A DNA stretch of 32,800 nt from the NCBI GenBank assembly GCA_002305955.1, contig DBRH01000083.1, positions 15,012 to 47,811 on the forward strand, written 5' to 3'. The translations under genes and the position numbers were made by a program. This DNA comes from Kosmotogaceae bacterium UBA1373. Lineage in GTDB: Bacteria > Thermotogota > Thermotogae > Petrotogales > Kosmotogaceae. The notes under the pieces are model-generated. The model did not search any database. It was not told where the DNA came from and was given only the letters and a program-made list of their open reading frames with translations. Below are positions 16,421-24,933 of this stretch, one piece after another (the first letter of the stretch is position 1; each line of letters starts with the position of its first letter).

Positions 16421-17845
16421 ATGTATCAAAAGCTAAAACTCGGGTTCGCTCCCACAAGGAGAAACGTTTTCAGCAAGAAAGACGCTCAGGAACACAAAAT
16501 GCTCATCGAAAAAAAGCTGAAGGCCTGGAATGTAGATTTCGTCGGTCTCGACTGGCTGAACGAAGAGGGGCTCATTTACGATCCCAAAGACGCGCTCTCA
16601 GTGGCGGAACGTTTCAGAAACGCCGGAGTGAACGCCATCTTTGCGCCTCATGTGAATTTCGGAACCGAAGAAGCCGTTGCCAAGCTCTCCAGAGAACTCA
16701 ACTTGCCCCTGCTCCTCTGGGGGCCGCGAGACGATGCTCCGCTGCCTGACGGCAGTCGAACGCGTGACACCCAGTGCGGTCTCTTCGCGACGGGTAAGTT
16801 GTTGAGACGCTTCGGCGTTCCCTTCACCTATATAGTGAACTCCTCGGTCGATGATTCCCTCTTCGAACGGGGATTTAAAAACTTTCTCGCCGCTGCTTCG
16901 GTGGTCAGGGCCTTCCGCAATATGAAAATCGGAGTCATAAGCAACAGGCCGAGAGACTTCTGGACCGTTATAAACAACGAAGGCGAGCTTCTGGAGAAGT
17001 TCGGTATAGAGCTCATCCCTACTACCCTGATAGATATAGTGGAAGAGGCGAAAAAATTACTGGACTCGAAAGAGCTCGACCAGGAACTGGCCGGACTCAA
17101 GGACAGGGTTGAATACTCCAGCGCGGGCGAAGAGAGTTTCAAAAAGGTCCTGACGCTCAAGATCGTGATGGAGAGGTGGGCGATCGAAGAGGGCTTGAGC
17201 GGAATAGCAATTCAATGCTGGAACGCTCTACAGAAGGCTTATGGCGTTATGCCGTGTTTTGCCCATTCTCTGCTTTCGGACAGTAAAATCCCCGTTGCCT
17301 GTGAAACCGACGTTCACGGGGCGATCAGCATGGAACTGGCCCAGGCGGCCACCATGTATCGAAAACCCTCCTTTCTGGCCGATCTGACGATCAGACATCC
17401 GTCCGACGACAATGCCGAGCTTCTGTGGCATTGCGGGCCTTTCCCGCTTTCGCTCGCGAAGGAAAAACCATACGTCGGGAAACACTTCATACTCGAGAGC
17501 CACAGTCCAGGGGTATCGGAATGGGAGATAGAGGGGGGTAAGCTCAGCATTCTCAGATTCGACGGAGACTTCTCGAATTACAAGGTTTTCGTATCTCACG
17601 CCGAAAGCACGGACGGACCTTTCAACAAGGGAACGTACATCTGGGCGAAATTCAAGAACTGGCCAAAGCTCGAAGAGAAACTGGTATGCGGTCCCTACAT
17701 TCACCACGTGGCCGGTGTTCACGACAGGATAATGCCTGTGATCTATGAGGCCGTCAAATACATGAAGGGCGTAGAGCTCGATCCTGGCGAGCCTGGAATA
17801 GATGAGGTACAATCTTGGTTGAGACATGAAATAGACGAAATCTAA
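16421..17845 (+). CDS. L-fucose/L-arabinose isomerase-superfamily sugar isomerase
   Basis: A 474-residue protein of the L-fucose isomerase and related proteins group (FucI/AraA fold), not classical AraA. An N-terminal Rossmann-like region has the APHVNFGTEEAVAKL pattern. The likely metal ligands are Glu295 and Asp297 in ACETDVHGA plus a His in YIHHVAGVHD (428-434), the Glu-Asp-His set of the family. In this operon, directly downstream of two arabinofuranosidases and ahead of a ketose kinase, the likely reaction is L-arabinose to L-ribulose. The family also includes D-arabinose and L-fucose isomerases, so the substrate remains inferred. The ribosome site AAAGGAGGGAAAGG abuts the ATG. The 100 bp before it show no clear promoter or terminator. 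Confidence 0.82.
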   Translation: MYQKLKLGFAPTRRNVFSKKDAQEHKMLIEKKLKAWNVDFVGLDWLNEEGLIYDPKDALSVAERFRNAGVNAIFAPHVNFGTEEAVAKLSRELNLPLLLWGPRDDAPLPDGSRTRDTQCGLFATGKLLRRFGVPFTYIVNSSVDDSLFERGFKNFLAAASVVRAFRNMKIGVISNRPRDFWTVINNEGELLEKFGIELIPTTLIDIVEEAKKLLDSKELDQELAGLKDRVEYSSAGEESFKKVLTLKIVMERWAIEEGLSGIAIQCWNALQKAYGVMPCFAHSLLSDSKIPVACETDVHGAISMELAQAATMYRKPSFLADLTIRHPSDDNAELLWHCGPFPLSLAKEKPYVGKHFILESHSPGVSEWEIEGGKLSILRFDGDFSNYKVFVSHAESTDGPFNKGTYIWAKFKNWPKLEEKLVCGPYIHHVAGVHDRIMPVIYEAVKYMKGVELDPGEPGIDEVQSWLRHEIDEI

Positions 17846-17859
17846 AAGGTGGTATGGAT

Positions 17860-19380
17860 ATGTATTTGATCGGGTGCGATATTGGGACTCAGGGTACGAA
17901 AAGCGTTATGGTGGACGAAAGCGGACGTGTTCTCGTCGAGGCGCAGAGAGAGTACGATGTCATCAAACCCGGCTCGAACTGGGCCGAACAGTGGCCGGAC
18001 GTCTGGGCGAGGGCTGCCTTCGAAACGATATGGGAAGTGGTAGAAAAATCGGGAGTGGCGAAGGAAGAGATCGCCGCTCTGGCGATCAGCGGTCTCTACG
18101 GCGGCTCCGGTGTACCGGTGGATAGAGAGATGAAACCGCTCTACCCCTGTCTAATATGGATGGACAGGCGTGCGACGTATCAAACTGGCTGGGTTAAGGA
18201 CAACATACCCAAAGAAGAGATCTTTTCAATAACCGGCAATTACGTCGATTCCTACTATGGCTTCACCAAAATGATGTGGCTCAGGGACAACAGACCCGAG
18301 ATCTGGAAGAAGATATACAAGTTCGTGACGCCGAAAGATTACGTTGTCTATCAGCTTACCGGAGAAAATGCCATCGACTACTCATCGGCAGGGAATATAG
18401 GCGGTGTTTTCAACATAAGAAAACTTACATGGTCTACAGATATGTGTAAAGCTCTGGGAATCCCGATCGAATACCTTCCCGAGAGAATCGTGAGATCTAG
18501 CGATGTGGTTGGAAAGATCACTCGGGCCAGTTCAAAACTCTGCGGCCTGCCCGAGGGAACGCCCGTCGTTTCCGGTGGAATCGACGCCCCCGTCGCCCAG
18601 CTTTCGGCCGGGGCGCTCGAAGAGGGCGAACACGTCGCCATGGTCGGCACCTCTACCTGCTGGGGAACCGTCCACGACGGCAGCGAGCTACCCTTCGGGC
18701 TCGTCAGTTTTCCGTATGTGGTTCACGATACCGAGCGGATATACTCCTTCGGTGGTTCTGCCACTACCGGAGCGCTCGCCAGATGGTTCAAAGAGGAATT
18801 CGCGGACAGCGAAACGTCTGTGGGTTTGCGAACGGGTATTTCACCGTATCAGCTTCTTGACAGGGAAGTCGAGACGATACCGGCCGGAAGCGACGGAATA
18901 ATAGTACTCCCTTACTTCATGGGCGAAAGATCGCCGATCTGGGATCCCTTTGCCAGAGGGGTTTTTTTCGGAGTGACCCTCGTGCACACGAGGGGCCACA
19001 TGTACAAAGCCCTCATGGAAGGAGCGGCATTCGCCCTGCGACATAACATCGAGGAGGGAATCAAGGCCGGCCTGAAACTGAACGATGAATGCTGGATAGT
19101 CGGCGGAGTGGCTAAATCCTCTGCCTGGAACAGCATCTTCGCCGATATCACCGGCTACAAGATGAGACAGGTATCCAGCCTTGTGGAGGCTCCCTTCGGA
19201 GATGCCTTCTTGGCAGGGCTGGGCGTGGGATTGATCGACAGACCTGAGAAGATAAAAGAGTGGGTGAAGTTCAGAGAACCGATCAATCCCGACCCGAACA
19301 ATCGCGAGATATACGAAAAATCTTACGCGCTATTCCGCCAGCTCTACGAGAGAACGAAAGACTTGATGTGGCAAATCTGA
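17860..19380 (+). CDS. FGGY-family carbohydrate kinase (ribulokinase- or xylulokinase-like)
   Basis: A 506-residue kinase with the FGGY two-lobe layout. The phosphate-1 motif GCDIGTQGTKSVMVD (5-19) is present, and SNWAEQWPDVW (39-49) resembles the xylulokinase sugar-binding segment. Catalytic Asp242 is in GGIDAPVAQLSAGA, GTSTCWGT (263-270) binds ATP phosphates, and the C-terminal adenosine motif is GGVAKSSAWNSIFADITG. It should phosphorylate the ketose made by the upstream isomerase, presumably L-ribulose. I prefer the second ATG (17860), seven bases after AAAGGTGG, over the ATG six bases earlier that nearly touches the ribosome site. It is the last gene before a strong terminator. Confidence 0.9.
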   Translation: MYLIGCDIGTQGTKSVMVDESGRVLVEAQREYDVIKPGSNWAEQWPDVWARAAFETIWEVVEKSGVAKEEIAALAISGLYGGSGVPVDREMKPLYPCLIWMDRRATYQTGWVKDNIPKEEIFSITGNYVDSYYGFTKMMWLRDNRPEIWKKIYKFVTPKDYVVYQLTGENAIDYSSAGNIGGVFNIRKLTWSTDMCKALGIPIEYLPERIVRSSDVVGKITRASSKLCGLPEGTPVVSGGIDAPVAQLSAGALEEGEHVAMVGTSTCWGTVHDGSELPFGLVSFPYVVHDTERIYSFGGSATTGALARWFKEEFADSETSVGLRTGISPYQLLDREVETIPAGSDGIIVLPYFMGERSPIWDPFARGVFFGVTLVHTRGHMYKALMEGAAFALRHNIEEGIKAGLKLNDECWIVGGVAKSSAWNSIFADITGYKMRQVSSLVEAPFGDAFLAGLGVGLIDRPEKIKEWVKFREPINPDPNNREIYEKSYALFRQLYERTKDLMWQI

Positions 19381-19384
19381 TACG

Positions 19385-19410
19385 GGTGGGGGAGACCCCA
19401 CCTTTTCATT
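19385..19410 (+). terminator. Rho-independent terminator of the arabinose operon
   Basis: The perfect 7-bp stem GGTGGGG / CCCCACC (19385-19402) with a GAGA loop is followed by TTTTCATT. It starts five bases after the kinase stop codon. The minus strand has no T run after the stem, so it does not serve the convergent pilin genes. Confidence 0.9.
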
Positions 19411-19502
19411 GTGGTTGTCAGAGAGGAAGGCGATAACGAAGGTCTGTATAGTTTCCTATCGGCGGCGAAGGCGTTCATTGGCATATAGACCAATCCCATT
19501 TC

Positions 19503-21131
19503 CTACCATGCTCTCAAACCGGCTAGAATCAAACGTTTACCGAATGTTCCCCCAGATATGCCCCTGGTGGAGCTTACAAAGAGGTTGTCCAGATAGTTCA
19601 TCTCTTCTATGGTGCCGAACCGGTTACCCGTGATAGATCCAAAAAAGAAAAGCTGGCCCAGCTTGGTCCTTTCGTTTTTGACAACGGTGCCCAGATCGGG
19701 GAAGGTGAAGGCACCGCCGATTCCATTCTTCTTGAAGGCTGAAAACTCCCCCGCTAGAGCCCTGATAGCGTGGGTGCCCTTGCCAGAGTTACCGATCACA
19801 TAAGTGTTTATTATGTCTCCACCTATACTGACCAGCGAGAGATGATCCTCTGCCTCGCGCTCTGAGAAGTCATTCAGCAGTTCCTTGACCTTGCTCCAGG
19901 TGTTGATCTCCTGGTTGTTGACCTTGCCTCCCTGCGTTCTGGCCTCGTCGAACTCGTCGTCGAAATCGCCGTACATCAGCTGGCAATTCACGGTAATCGA
20001 ACCATAGACGGTAATGCTGTACTGTCCGTTTATATAGTACAACTTGAGGGGATCGCTTTGTGAATCTCCTATAAACAGGTTTCCGTGAATGGCGATGTGC
20101 ACCGGGAAGTCCTCGGCATAAATTTTTGTGGTGAATACTCCGCTCTCAGTTTTGTATTTTAGTATGAGATACCTGTGTTCACTCCCCGCGGCGTCGGGAA
20201 AATATATGGTGTAGGGTGCGCCGCTGCTGTCGTTGGGTTTGAAAACGATCAAGCCGTCTTCATTGGCTGTGATTTCGTCGTTGAAAGGCGCCGTGTACGT
20301 TGCCACAGGAGAGAGGGACGCAAGCCAGTCTTCGTGGTCTGCAAGGAGAGTTGAAAAATACTGCTCCGAATCGGAGGCCGTCTGTGTGTACGTGTACGAT
20401 CCATCGGGGGTTATGCTCCTGGCGGTTAGGCCGTAAGGGAAGACCAGCTCGAGGTTTATGCTGGAGTCGCTCACGGCTACTCCTCCGATCACGATCGCCT
20501 GTCCGTTTACCACGTCGCCCCGCCCTGTCAGTATATCGTCTTTGTTCTTCTCACCCGTGGTGACTTCGTAGAAAACCCTGGATATATCCCCAAATCTCAA
20601 AGCCGCATGCTCCAGAAGCGATTCGGCAAGTACCAGACCGTAGGAATATCTTTTCACGCCGGCTTTCTCCACCCACGAAACTATCGAATACTTACCGCCG
20701 GTGAGGTTTACCGCCGCCCCTATGGAAGTTAACTCCGAAAAGGATGCGTCCTCTAGCAGAGAAGCGAAGTCTTCATCTCCGTTGATCAACCACCATCCTT
20801 CAGAGTCGAGAGTTTGGATAACTTCCGACCACAGGTCTCCCTCATAGCCGCCCCTTGAGGAAACGAACTGAAGGAACTCCTCGAAACCTTCCCAGGCGGA
20901 ATTGAAGTTGTCCTGGTTCCACTTTTCGGCGAGGACCATGGCGGCTCCCTCCACCAGATTGTTCGAAGCTACCCTCAGGTCTGAAAGCAAAGAATACTCG
21001 TTGAGTCTCCTGGAGGTGCGCTGGATGATTATACTGGCGGCTATTATCATAGTAGTAGCGAAGGTCATCAGAATTAGTGTCAACGCCAGAACGAAACCTC
21101 TATTCCGCGAAGGGATCGAATCTGAATACAT
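19503..21131 (-). CDS. Large PilX/GspK-like minor pilin or tip protein
   Basis: A 542-residue protein with a short polar leader ending in Gly (SRNRG), then Phe and a long hydrophobic helix (FVLALTLILMTFATTMII, about 12-29). This is the class III prepilin signature, but with Leu instead of Glu at +5, as in GspK/PilX pilins at the tip. The large C-terminal region (about 60-542) is a beta-rich domain with many Gly/Ser/Thr turns and no family I can name; a repeat-like GNLFIGDSQ / VYGSITVN segment suggests a beta-solenoid or autotransporter-like fold. The ATG at 21131 has GGAGGAGGTG upstream, inside the end of the preceding pilin gene. It is the last gene of the pilin set; I see no clear terminator in the 90 bp after it. 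Confidence 0.75.
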   Translation of the reverse strand: MYSDSIPSRNRGFVLALTLILMTFATTMIIAASIIIQRTSRRLNEYSLLSDLRVASNNLVEGAAMVLAEKWNQDNFNSAWEGFEEFLQFVSSRGGYEGDLWSEVIQTLDSEGWWLINGDEDFASLLEDASFSELTSIGAAVNLTGGKYSIVSWVEKAGVKRYSYGLVLAESLLEHAALRFGDISRVFYEVTTGEKNKDDILTGRGDVVNGQAIVIGGVAVSDSSINLELVFPYGLTARSITPDGSYTYTQTASDSEQYFSTLLADHEDWLASLSPVATYTAPFNDEITANEDGLIVFKPNDSSGAPYTIYFPDAAGSEHRYLILKYKTESGVFTTKIYAEDFPVHIAIHGNLFIGDSQSDPLKLYYINGQYSITVYGSITVNCQLMYGDFDDEFDEARTQGGKVNNQEINTWSKVKELLNDFSEREAEDHLSLVSIGGDIINTYVIGNSGKGTHAIRALAGEFSAFKKNGIGGAFTFPDLGTVVKNERTKLGQLFFFGSITGNRFGTIEEMNYLDNLFVSSTRGISGGTFGKRLILAGLRAW

Positions 21132-21480
21132 GAAACACCTCCTCCACACCGACTCTTCTGTCCCTGAGGACGACCTCGAAAATCCTTCTCGTAGGGCTGT
21201 CCTCGATGTTGGTCGCCTCGACCGAAGCCACTTCAACGTCTTGAAAGCCCGGATAATTAGATAGCTGCTCGATTCGATCGATTATGTTCTCTTCACTCAC
21301 GCGGTTGGCACTCCTCACGATACCTTCCACCAGCAGCTTGGCTGAATGGAGATTGGTGGAGATTTCGAGAGTCGCCGACATGGATCTGTACTGAAGAATG
21401 AGGGCGATCCCCGAACTGATCAGCATGGCCAGCACGGCAAGCACGACAAGAATTTCCGCACTCGAAAAAGCCTTTCTAAT
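21100..21480 (-). CDS. Type IV prepilin-like protein, probable ATT start
   Basis: A 126-residue pilin-like protein. Read from an ATT at 21480, the N-terminus is I/M-RKA then FSSAEILVVLAVLAMLISSG: a basic leader, Ala at -1, Phe at +1 and Glu at +5, i.e. a full prepilin peptidase site and helix. No ATG, GTG or TTG exists in frame between the upstream stop codon and the middle of this helix; the first standard start (GTG, 21444) would remove the cleavage site and Glu5. The ATT overlaps the TAG stop of the preceding pilin gene (ATTAG), and GGTGAGG lies just upstream, which favours coupled initiation. The 3' end overlaps the next gene by 32 bp. The C-terminal part is a short alpha/beta domain of unknown role. 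Confidence 0.68.
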   Translation of the reverse strand: MRKAFSSAEILVVLAVLAMLISSGIALILQYRSMSATLEISTNLHSAKLLVEGIVRSANRVSEENIIDRIEQLSNYPGFQDVEVASVEATNIEDSPTRRIFEVVLRDRRVGVEEVFHVFRFDPFAE

Positions 21481-21961
21481 AGATCCTCACCGCCCCGTCG
21501 ATCTCTTTGGTGGCTCCTCTGTACTCAAATACCGCCCGGTAATACAGATACTGCCCCTCGAGGTCGTAAAAAGTGAACTGATCAAGATGCTCGGCCAGAA
21601 CCGTCCGGGCAAGAGTGTTTTCACTTTCCCTATATATGAACATCAGCCTGCCGTCGAGATATGTGATAGTTGCCACACTGGCTTCGGGAATCAGTGGAAA
21701 TCTCGATTCGAGAGTTATAGTATCACCGTCGAGTCCTTCACTCAAATCAAGCCCGGTCCAGTTCCTGGAGACGATGTACTTCAGGTTGCTGCTCAACTTC
21801 ACGATCTCTTCGTCGATAGTCAATTGACTGTGAATCTGAAAACCGATCTTGAAAGTTATTGACAGCATAACCATCACTATCGATATGACTATCGCAGTCA
21901 ACAACATATTCATCACGGTTTCTACAAGCGAAACACCCTTTGCCGACCCGTACCATCTCAA
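21476..21961 (-). CDS. Type IV prepilin-like (pseudopilin) protein
   Basis: A 161-residue protein. The leader MRWYGSAKG is followed by VSLVETVMNMLLTAIVISIV: Gly at -1, Val at +1, Glu at +5 and a roughly 20-residue hydrophobic helix, the class III prepilin signature processed by PilD-type peptidase. The rest is a beta-rich head (DGDTITLESRFPL..., YLDGRLMFIYRES..., YYRAVFEYRG), as in PilW/GspJ-type minor pilins. It starts at TTG; a stop codon lies two codons upstream and no alternative exists. The ribosome site is modest (GGGTGAG) and partly within a small hairpin. It is the first of three pilin-like genes, 189 bp after the lipid-enzyme gene. Confidence 0.82.
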   Translation of the reverse strand: MRWYGSAKGVSLVETVMNMLLTAIVISIVMVMLSITFKIGFQIHSQLTIDEEIVKLSSNLKYIVSRNWTGLDLSEGLDGDTITLESRFPLIPEASVATITYLDGRLMFIYRESENTLARTVLAEHLDQFTFYDLEGQYLYYRAVFEYRGATKEIDGAVRIY

Positions 21962-21970
21962 AGATAATCA

Positions 21971-21985
21971 CTCACCCGTCGTGAG
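21971..21985 (-). promoter_or_regulatory. Small hairpin covering the ribosome site of the first pilin gene
   Basis: On the minus strand CTCAC-GACGG-GTGAG forms a 5-bp stem; the GGGTGAG presumed Shine-Dalgarno is in its loop and 3' arm, nine bases before the TTG start. It could lower or tune translation. No clear promoter was found in the 22000-22150 gap, although TTGAGT and TTAAAAT boxes exist at non-ideal spacing. Confidence 0.3.
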
Positions 21986-22150
21986 ATGCCGCTCTCGTGA
22001 TCGCTCAGCATTGAATAAAAAATTCGGAAAACACCACACGCTTGAATGTTACTTATTAAATTTTAACATATCACCCTGCTTACGCATTCTGGCAAACGGA
22101 GAAAGACTCAAGATCATGAGTGATGAGCCATAAGAAGCTGTTTGATGGAA

Positions 22151-23662
22151 CTATCCCCAGAGATCGGTATGATAATCGCCGCGTTTGAGACGGAACTTTA
22201 TCTGGAAATCGATTATCTCCTGCCACATGAGTGCACTACTATTCGATTTGAAGATCACCATCTCGTCGGCCGTTCCGAAGACCGGTTCAATGCTTTTCTC
22301 GATGCTGGAATTCTTTATATCGCTGTACTTGAGAGAGAAATCTCCTATCATCGCCGAATCTTCCATTATCAGCCCATCTACTTCTTCACCCCTGAAAAAG
22401 ACCCTGTCTTTCACGGGAAAGGAAAGCCCCATATTGCCGGGCTTGATTTTTTCGTGAAGTTCGATTACCTCATTGACCGATGGTCTATTCCAGCTCTTTC
22501 CGCAGGAGTTGCAGGAAAAGCCCCTACGAAAACTCTCGATAGAGCCGACTTTGCCGCACGAGGGGCACCTCCAGATGAGTCTCTCGATATGCCTGTAACT
22601 TCTGTAAGGCTTATCAAAGGTGGGATCCTCTTTTGAGAGGAAGTCGCTTATCTTGCGCTCCATTTCGGGATCGTCAGGCTGCACGGGATCGCCGAACTCC
22701 ACTGTGGAGAAACCGGGGGAGAAGATACCGGCCCACCGGGGCCACAGTCTCTGTATTCCGTAGAATTTGACCGGGATGATGGGAGTTTTCAGCATCTTGA
22801 AGAGTTTCCAGATCTCCTTTTTTACACTCAGGAACTTGCCGTCCCATGAACGGGCCGCCTCGGGCGCTATACCGAGGGGAATACCTTCCTTTATGGTTGA
22901 CAGCATCTGTCTTATAGCAGAGGTATCTATTGTATAGCGTTTCACGGGAATCGTTCCGAAGTTTCTCAGTAGCTTCATCCTGTCCACGTAGATCGCCGTG
23001 CCGACGAATCTGATATACCTCCAGGTCGAGTAAAATAGCAAGGGGCCGTCGTAGTGAGTCTGGTGCGCAAGTGCGATAATGAAGGGTTTTCTCTCCTTCA
23101 GCACCCTGGCGTTCTTCACTTTCGAGGGCAGCAGCACCAGTACAAGGAATTTCACCACGAGAGAAGTTGCTATGAAGAGCCACGGAACACATCTAGTGAA
23201 GTCGAAGGGTATATACTTGCCGCGTCCGGGCAGGAGCAACGGTACGGTTTCTCTGTATTTGGCGTATCGTTCGTCTCTATCCACCAGTTTTTTTTCTATG
23301 AAAAGCGTGTACAGGAGAAGACAGCAGCAGATACCGGCCCAGAGTACAAGAAAAAGGTACTTCCCCGATAACAGCACAACACCAAGCAGAAAGAGAGAGT
23401 ATCCTACATAAAGTGGCTGTCTTATAAAACGGTACGGACCACTGGTGACCGTTTGATTCTGAACCGTCAACAATCCCGGGAACTTTCCCGTCCAGTAGAA
23501 AGCGACCAGCGTAGAATACAGCGAAAATGCTGCCGAGACGACCGCCGTCACCAGGCCGGCCACGGCCAAAAATCCGATACCGGAAGCGCTTCCCGACAGT
23601 ATCCACAGAGGGAGCACACCCCAAAGTAATATTGATTCTGCGATATAGCTCAGGGTTTTCAT
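22151..23662 (-). CDS. Membrane protein fusing ICMT-like methyltransferase, PlsC acyltransferase, zinc ribbon and PH-like tail
   Basis: A 503-residue protein with four recognisable parts. Residues 1-150 have about four membrane helices and the isoprenylcysteine methyltransferase / phospholipid methyltransferase pattern (VTSGPYRFIRQPLYVGY at 72-88; EKKLVDRDERYAKYRETVP at 123-141). About 155-345 is a PlsC glycerolphosphate acyltransferase: HQTHYD (200-205) is the catalytic HX4D, and GIAPEAARSWDGKF stands in for the usual EGTRS block. Residues 366-387 hold a CPSC...CNSC zinc ribbon. About 412-490 looks like a PH/GRAM-like beta domain ending in a helix (SALMWQEIIDFQ). Acylation of lysophosphatidate plus lipid methylation is plausible; neither substrate is proven. 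The ATG overlaps the histidine-kinase stop by four bases. Confidence 0.85.
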   Translation of the reverse strand: MKTLSYIAESILLWGVLPLWILSGSASGIGFLAVAGLVTAVVSAAFSLYSTLVAFYWTGKFPGLLTVQNQTVTSGPYRFIRQPLYVGYSLFLLGVVLLSGKYLFLVLWAGICCCLLLYTLFIEKKLVDRDERYAKYRETVPLLLPGRGKYIPFDFTRCVPWLFIATSLVVKFLVLVLLPSKVKNARVLKERKPFIIALAHQTHYDGPLLFYSTWRYIRFVGTAIYVDRMKLLRNFGTIPVKRYTIDTSAIRQMLSTIKEGIPLGIAPEAARSWDGKFLSVKKEIWKLFKMLKTPIIPVKFYGIQRLWPRWAGIFSPGFSTVEFGDPVQPDDPEMERKISDFLSKEDPTFDKPYRSYRHIERLIWRCPSCGKVGSIESFRRGFSCNSCGKSWNRPSVNEVIELHEKIKPGNMGLSFPVKDRVFFRGEEVDGLIMEDSAMIGDFSLKYSDIKNSSIEKSIEPVFGTADEMVIFKSNSSALMWQEIIDFQIKFRLKRGDYHTDLWG

Positions 23663-24933
23663 AATAACCTCCCGATCGAAAAGACGGCCCCTCCGTCTTC
23701 GTTGTTTTCAGCCGTAATTGTCAGGTCAAGGGTATCACAGATCTTTCTGACGATCGAAAGACCGAGACCATGACCTCCACCGCTTCTTGAGGAATCGCTC
23801 CGGTAGAATCTATCGAATATTCTATCTATTTCCCCCTCATTGATACCGTCGCCGTGATCTCTAACATGAAGTGAACCATCGGCCCAGTAAAAAACGATGG
23901 GTCTTCCTTTTCCATATTTCATCGCATTCTCGAGCAACACCTTTAGCGCTATTTTAAGCAGAGCCCTGTCGGTCGTGACCTGCACATTTTCAACATCGAC
24001 TTCGACGGTTATGTTGCCGGGTACGGGGGTGGACTGCACCAGCTCGTTGACTAACTCCCCGAGGTTGAAGCTCTCTCTGTTCGTTTCAATTACCGGGCGC
24101 GCCAGAAAGAGCAATCCTTCGGTTATGGTAAGCATCTTGCCGGCAGTAGCCGTTATGCTTTCGGCGGCTTCTTTAAGAGCATCCGGATCTTTAGAGCCCC
24201 ACCTCTGTATCATTCTTGAAAAGCCGAGTATCGACGTCAGAGGCGAGCGTATCTCGTGGGCGATATCTGAAGAGAACTGCTCCTGCCTTTTGTAACCGTC
24301 CTCGATCCTATCTAGCGCCGTGTTCAGGGCTTTTTTAAGCTCTGCAAGCTCAGAAGTCTTGGGATCTATCTCCACTCTTCTTGACAGGTCTTCCAGCGTT
24401 ATTTCTTTCAGTAGCGAGGTTGCCTCTCTCAGCGGTTTCGAAACCCTCCTTCCGAGCAGATAGCCGCTCAGTATGGACAGCGCTACTCCGATGATCGTCG
24501 AGAGTACCAGCGTGGTGGAAAGACTCTGCAGGAAGAAGTCCAGATCGTCCATCTGCGCACCAAGCAGAATCTTATCGTTTCCGTTGGTGAAGCCGTAGAA
24601 CAGGTAAGAGCTCCCGCCGATTCTTGTCTTCATGTAACCTTCCACATCAGGTACGTTCGACAGACCGTTAGGATTTTGCACGACTATTCCCTCTATCCTC
24701 ACATAGAACTCCGTTCCACCGCGACCGATAATACGGCCAATCCCCATTCTCATACCCCTACCCATGGGAGAGTCCATGAAGATCTTTCTCATCTCTTCTG
24801 AGTAGTTGCGAATGAAAACACTTTCCGACACCCTGTATATGAAAAGCGCCGAAACAGATAGAATCACCACCAGTAAAACCACGGAGTTGAAGGCCACCTG
24901 TGTTGAAGTTGAAAATAACCTCTTATCTGACAA
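23659..24933 (-). CDS. Sensor histidine kinase (HAMP, HisKA, HATPase)
   Basis: A 424-residue two-pass membrane kinase. Helix 1 is at about 15-33, an extracytoplasmic sensor of roughly 105 residues follows, and helix 2 is at about 140-161, then HAMP to about 210. The HisKA domain has phospho-acceptor His226 in SSDIAHEIRSPLTSI. The ATPase domain has N-box LLENAMKYG, G1 DHGDGI, F-box IFDRFYRSD and G2 GGGHGLGLS. The sensor part is rich in Gly, Met and Arg (MGRGMRMGIGRIIGRGG) and does not match a domain I know. Its start overlaps the response-regulator gene by 11 bp and its end overlaps the acyltransferase fusion by 4 bp. Confidence 0.95.
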   Translation of the reverse strand: MSDKRLFSTSTQVAFNSVVLLVVILSVSALFIYRVSESVFIRNYSEEMRKIFMDSPMGRGMRMGIGRIIGRGGTEFYVRIEGIVVQNPNGLSNVPDVEGYMKTRIGGSSYLFYGFTNGNDKILLGAQMDDLDFFLQSLSTTLVLSTIIGVALSILSGYLLGRRVSKPLREATSLLKEITLEDLSRRVEIDPKTSELAELKKALNTALDRIEDGYKRQEQFSSDIAHEIRSPLTSILGFSRMIQRWGSKDPDALKEAAESITATAGKMLTITEGLLFLARPVIETNRESFNLGELVNELVQSTPVPGNITVEVDVENVQVTTDRALLKIALKVLLENAMKYGKGRPIVFYWADGSLHVRDHGDGINEGEIDRIFDRFYRSDSSRSGGGHGLGLSIVRKICDTLDLTITAENNEDGGAVFSIGRLL

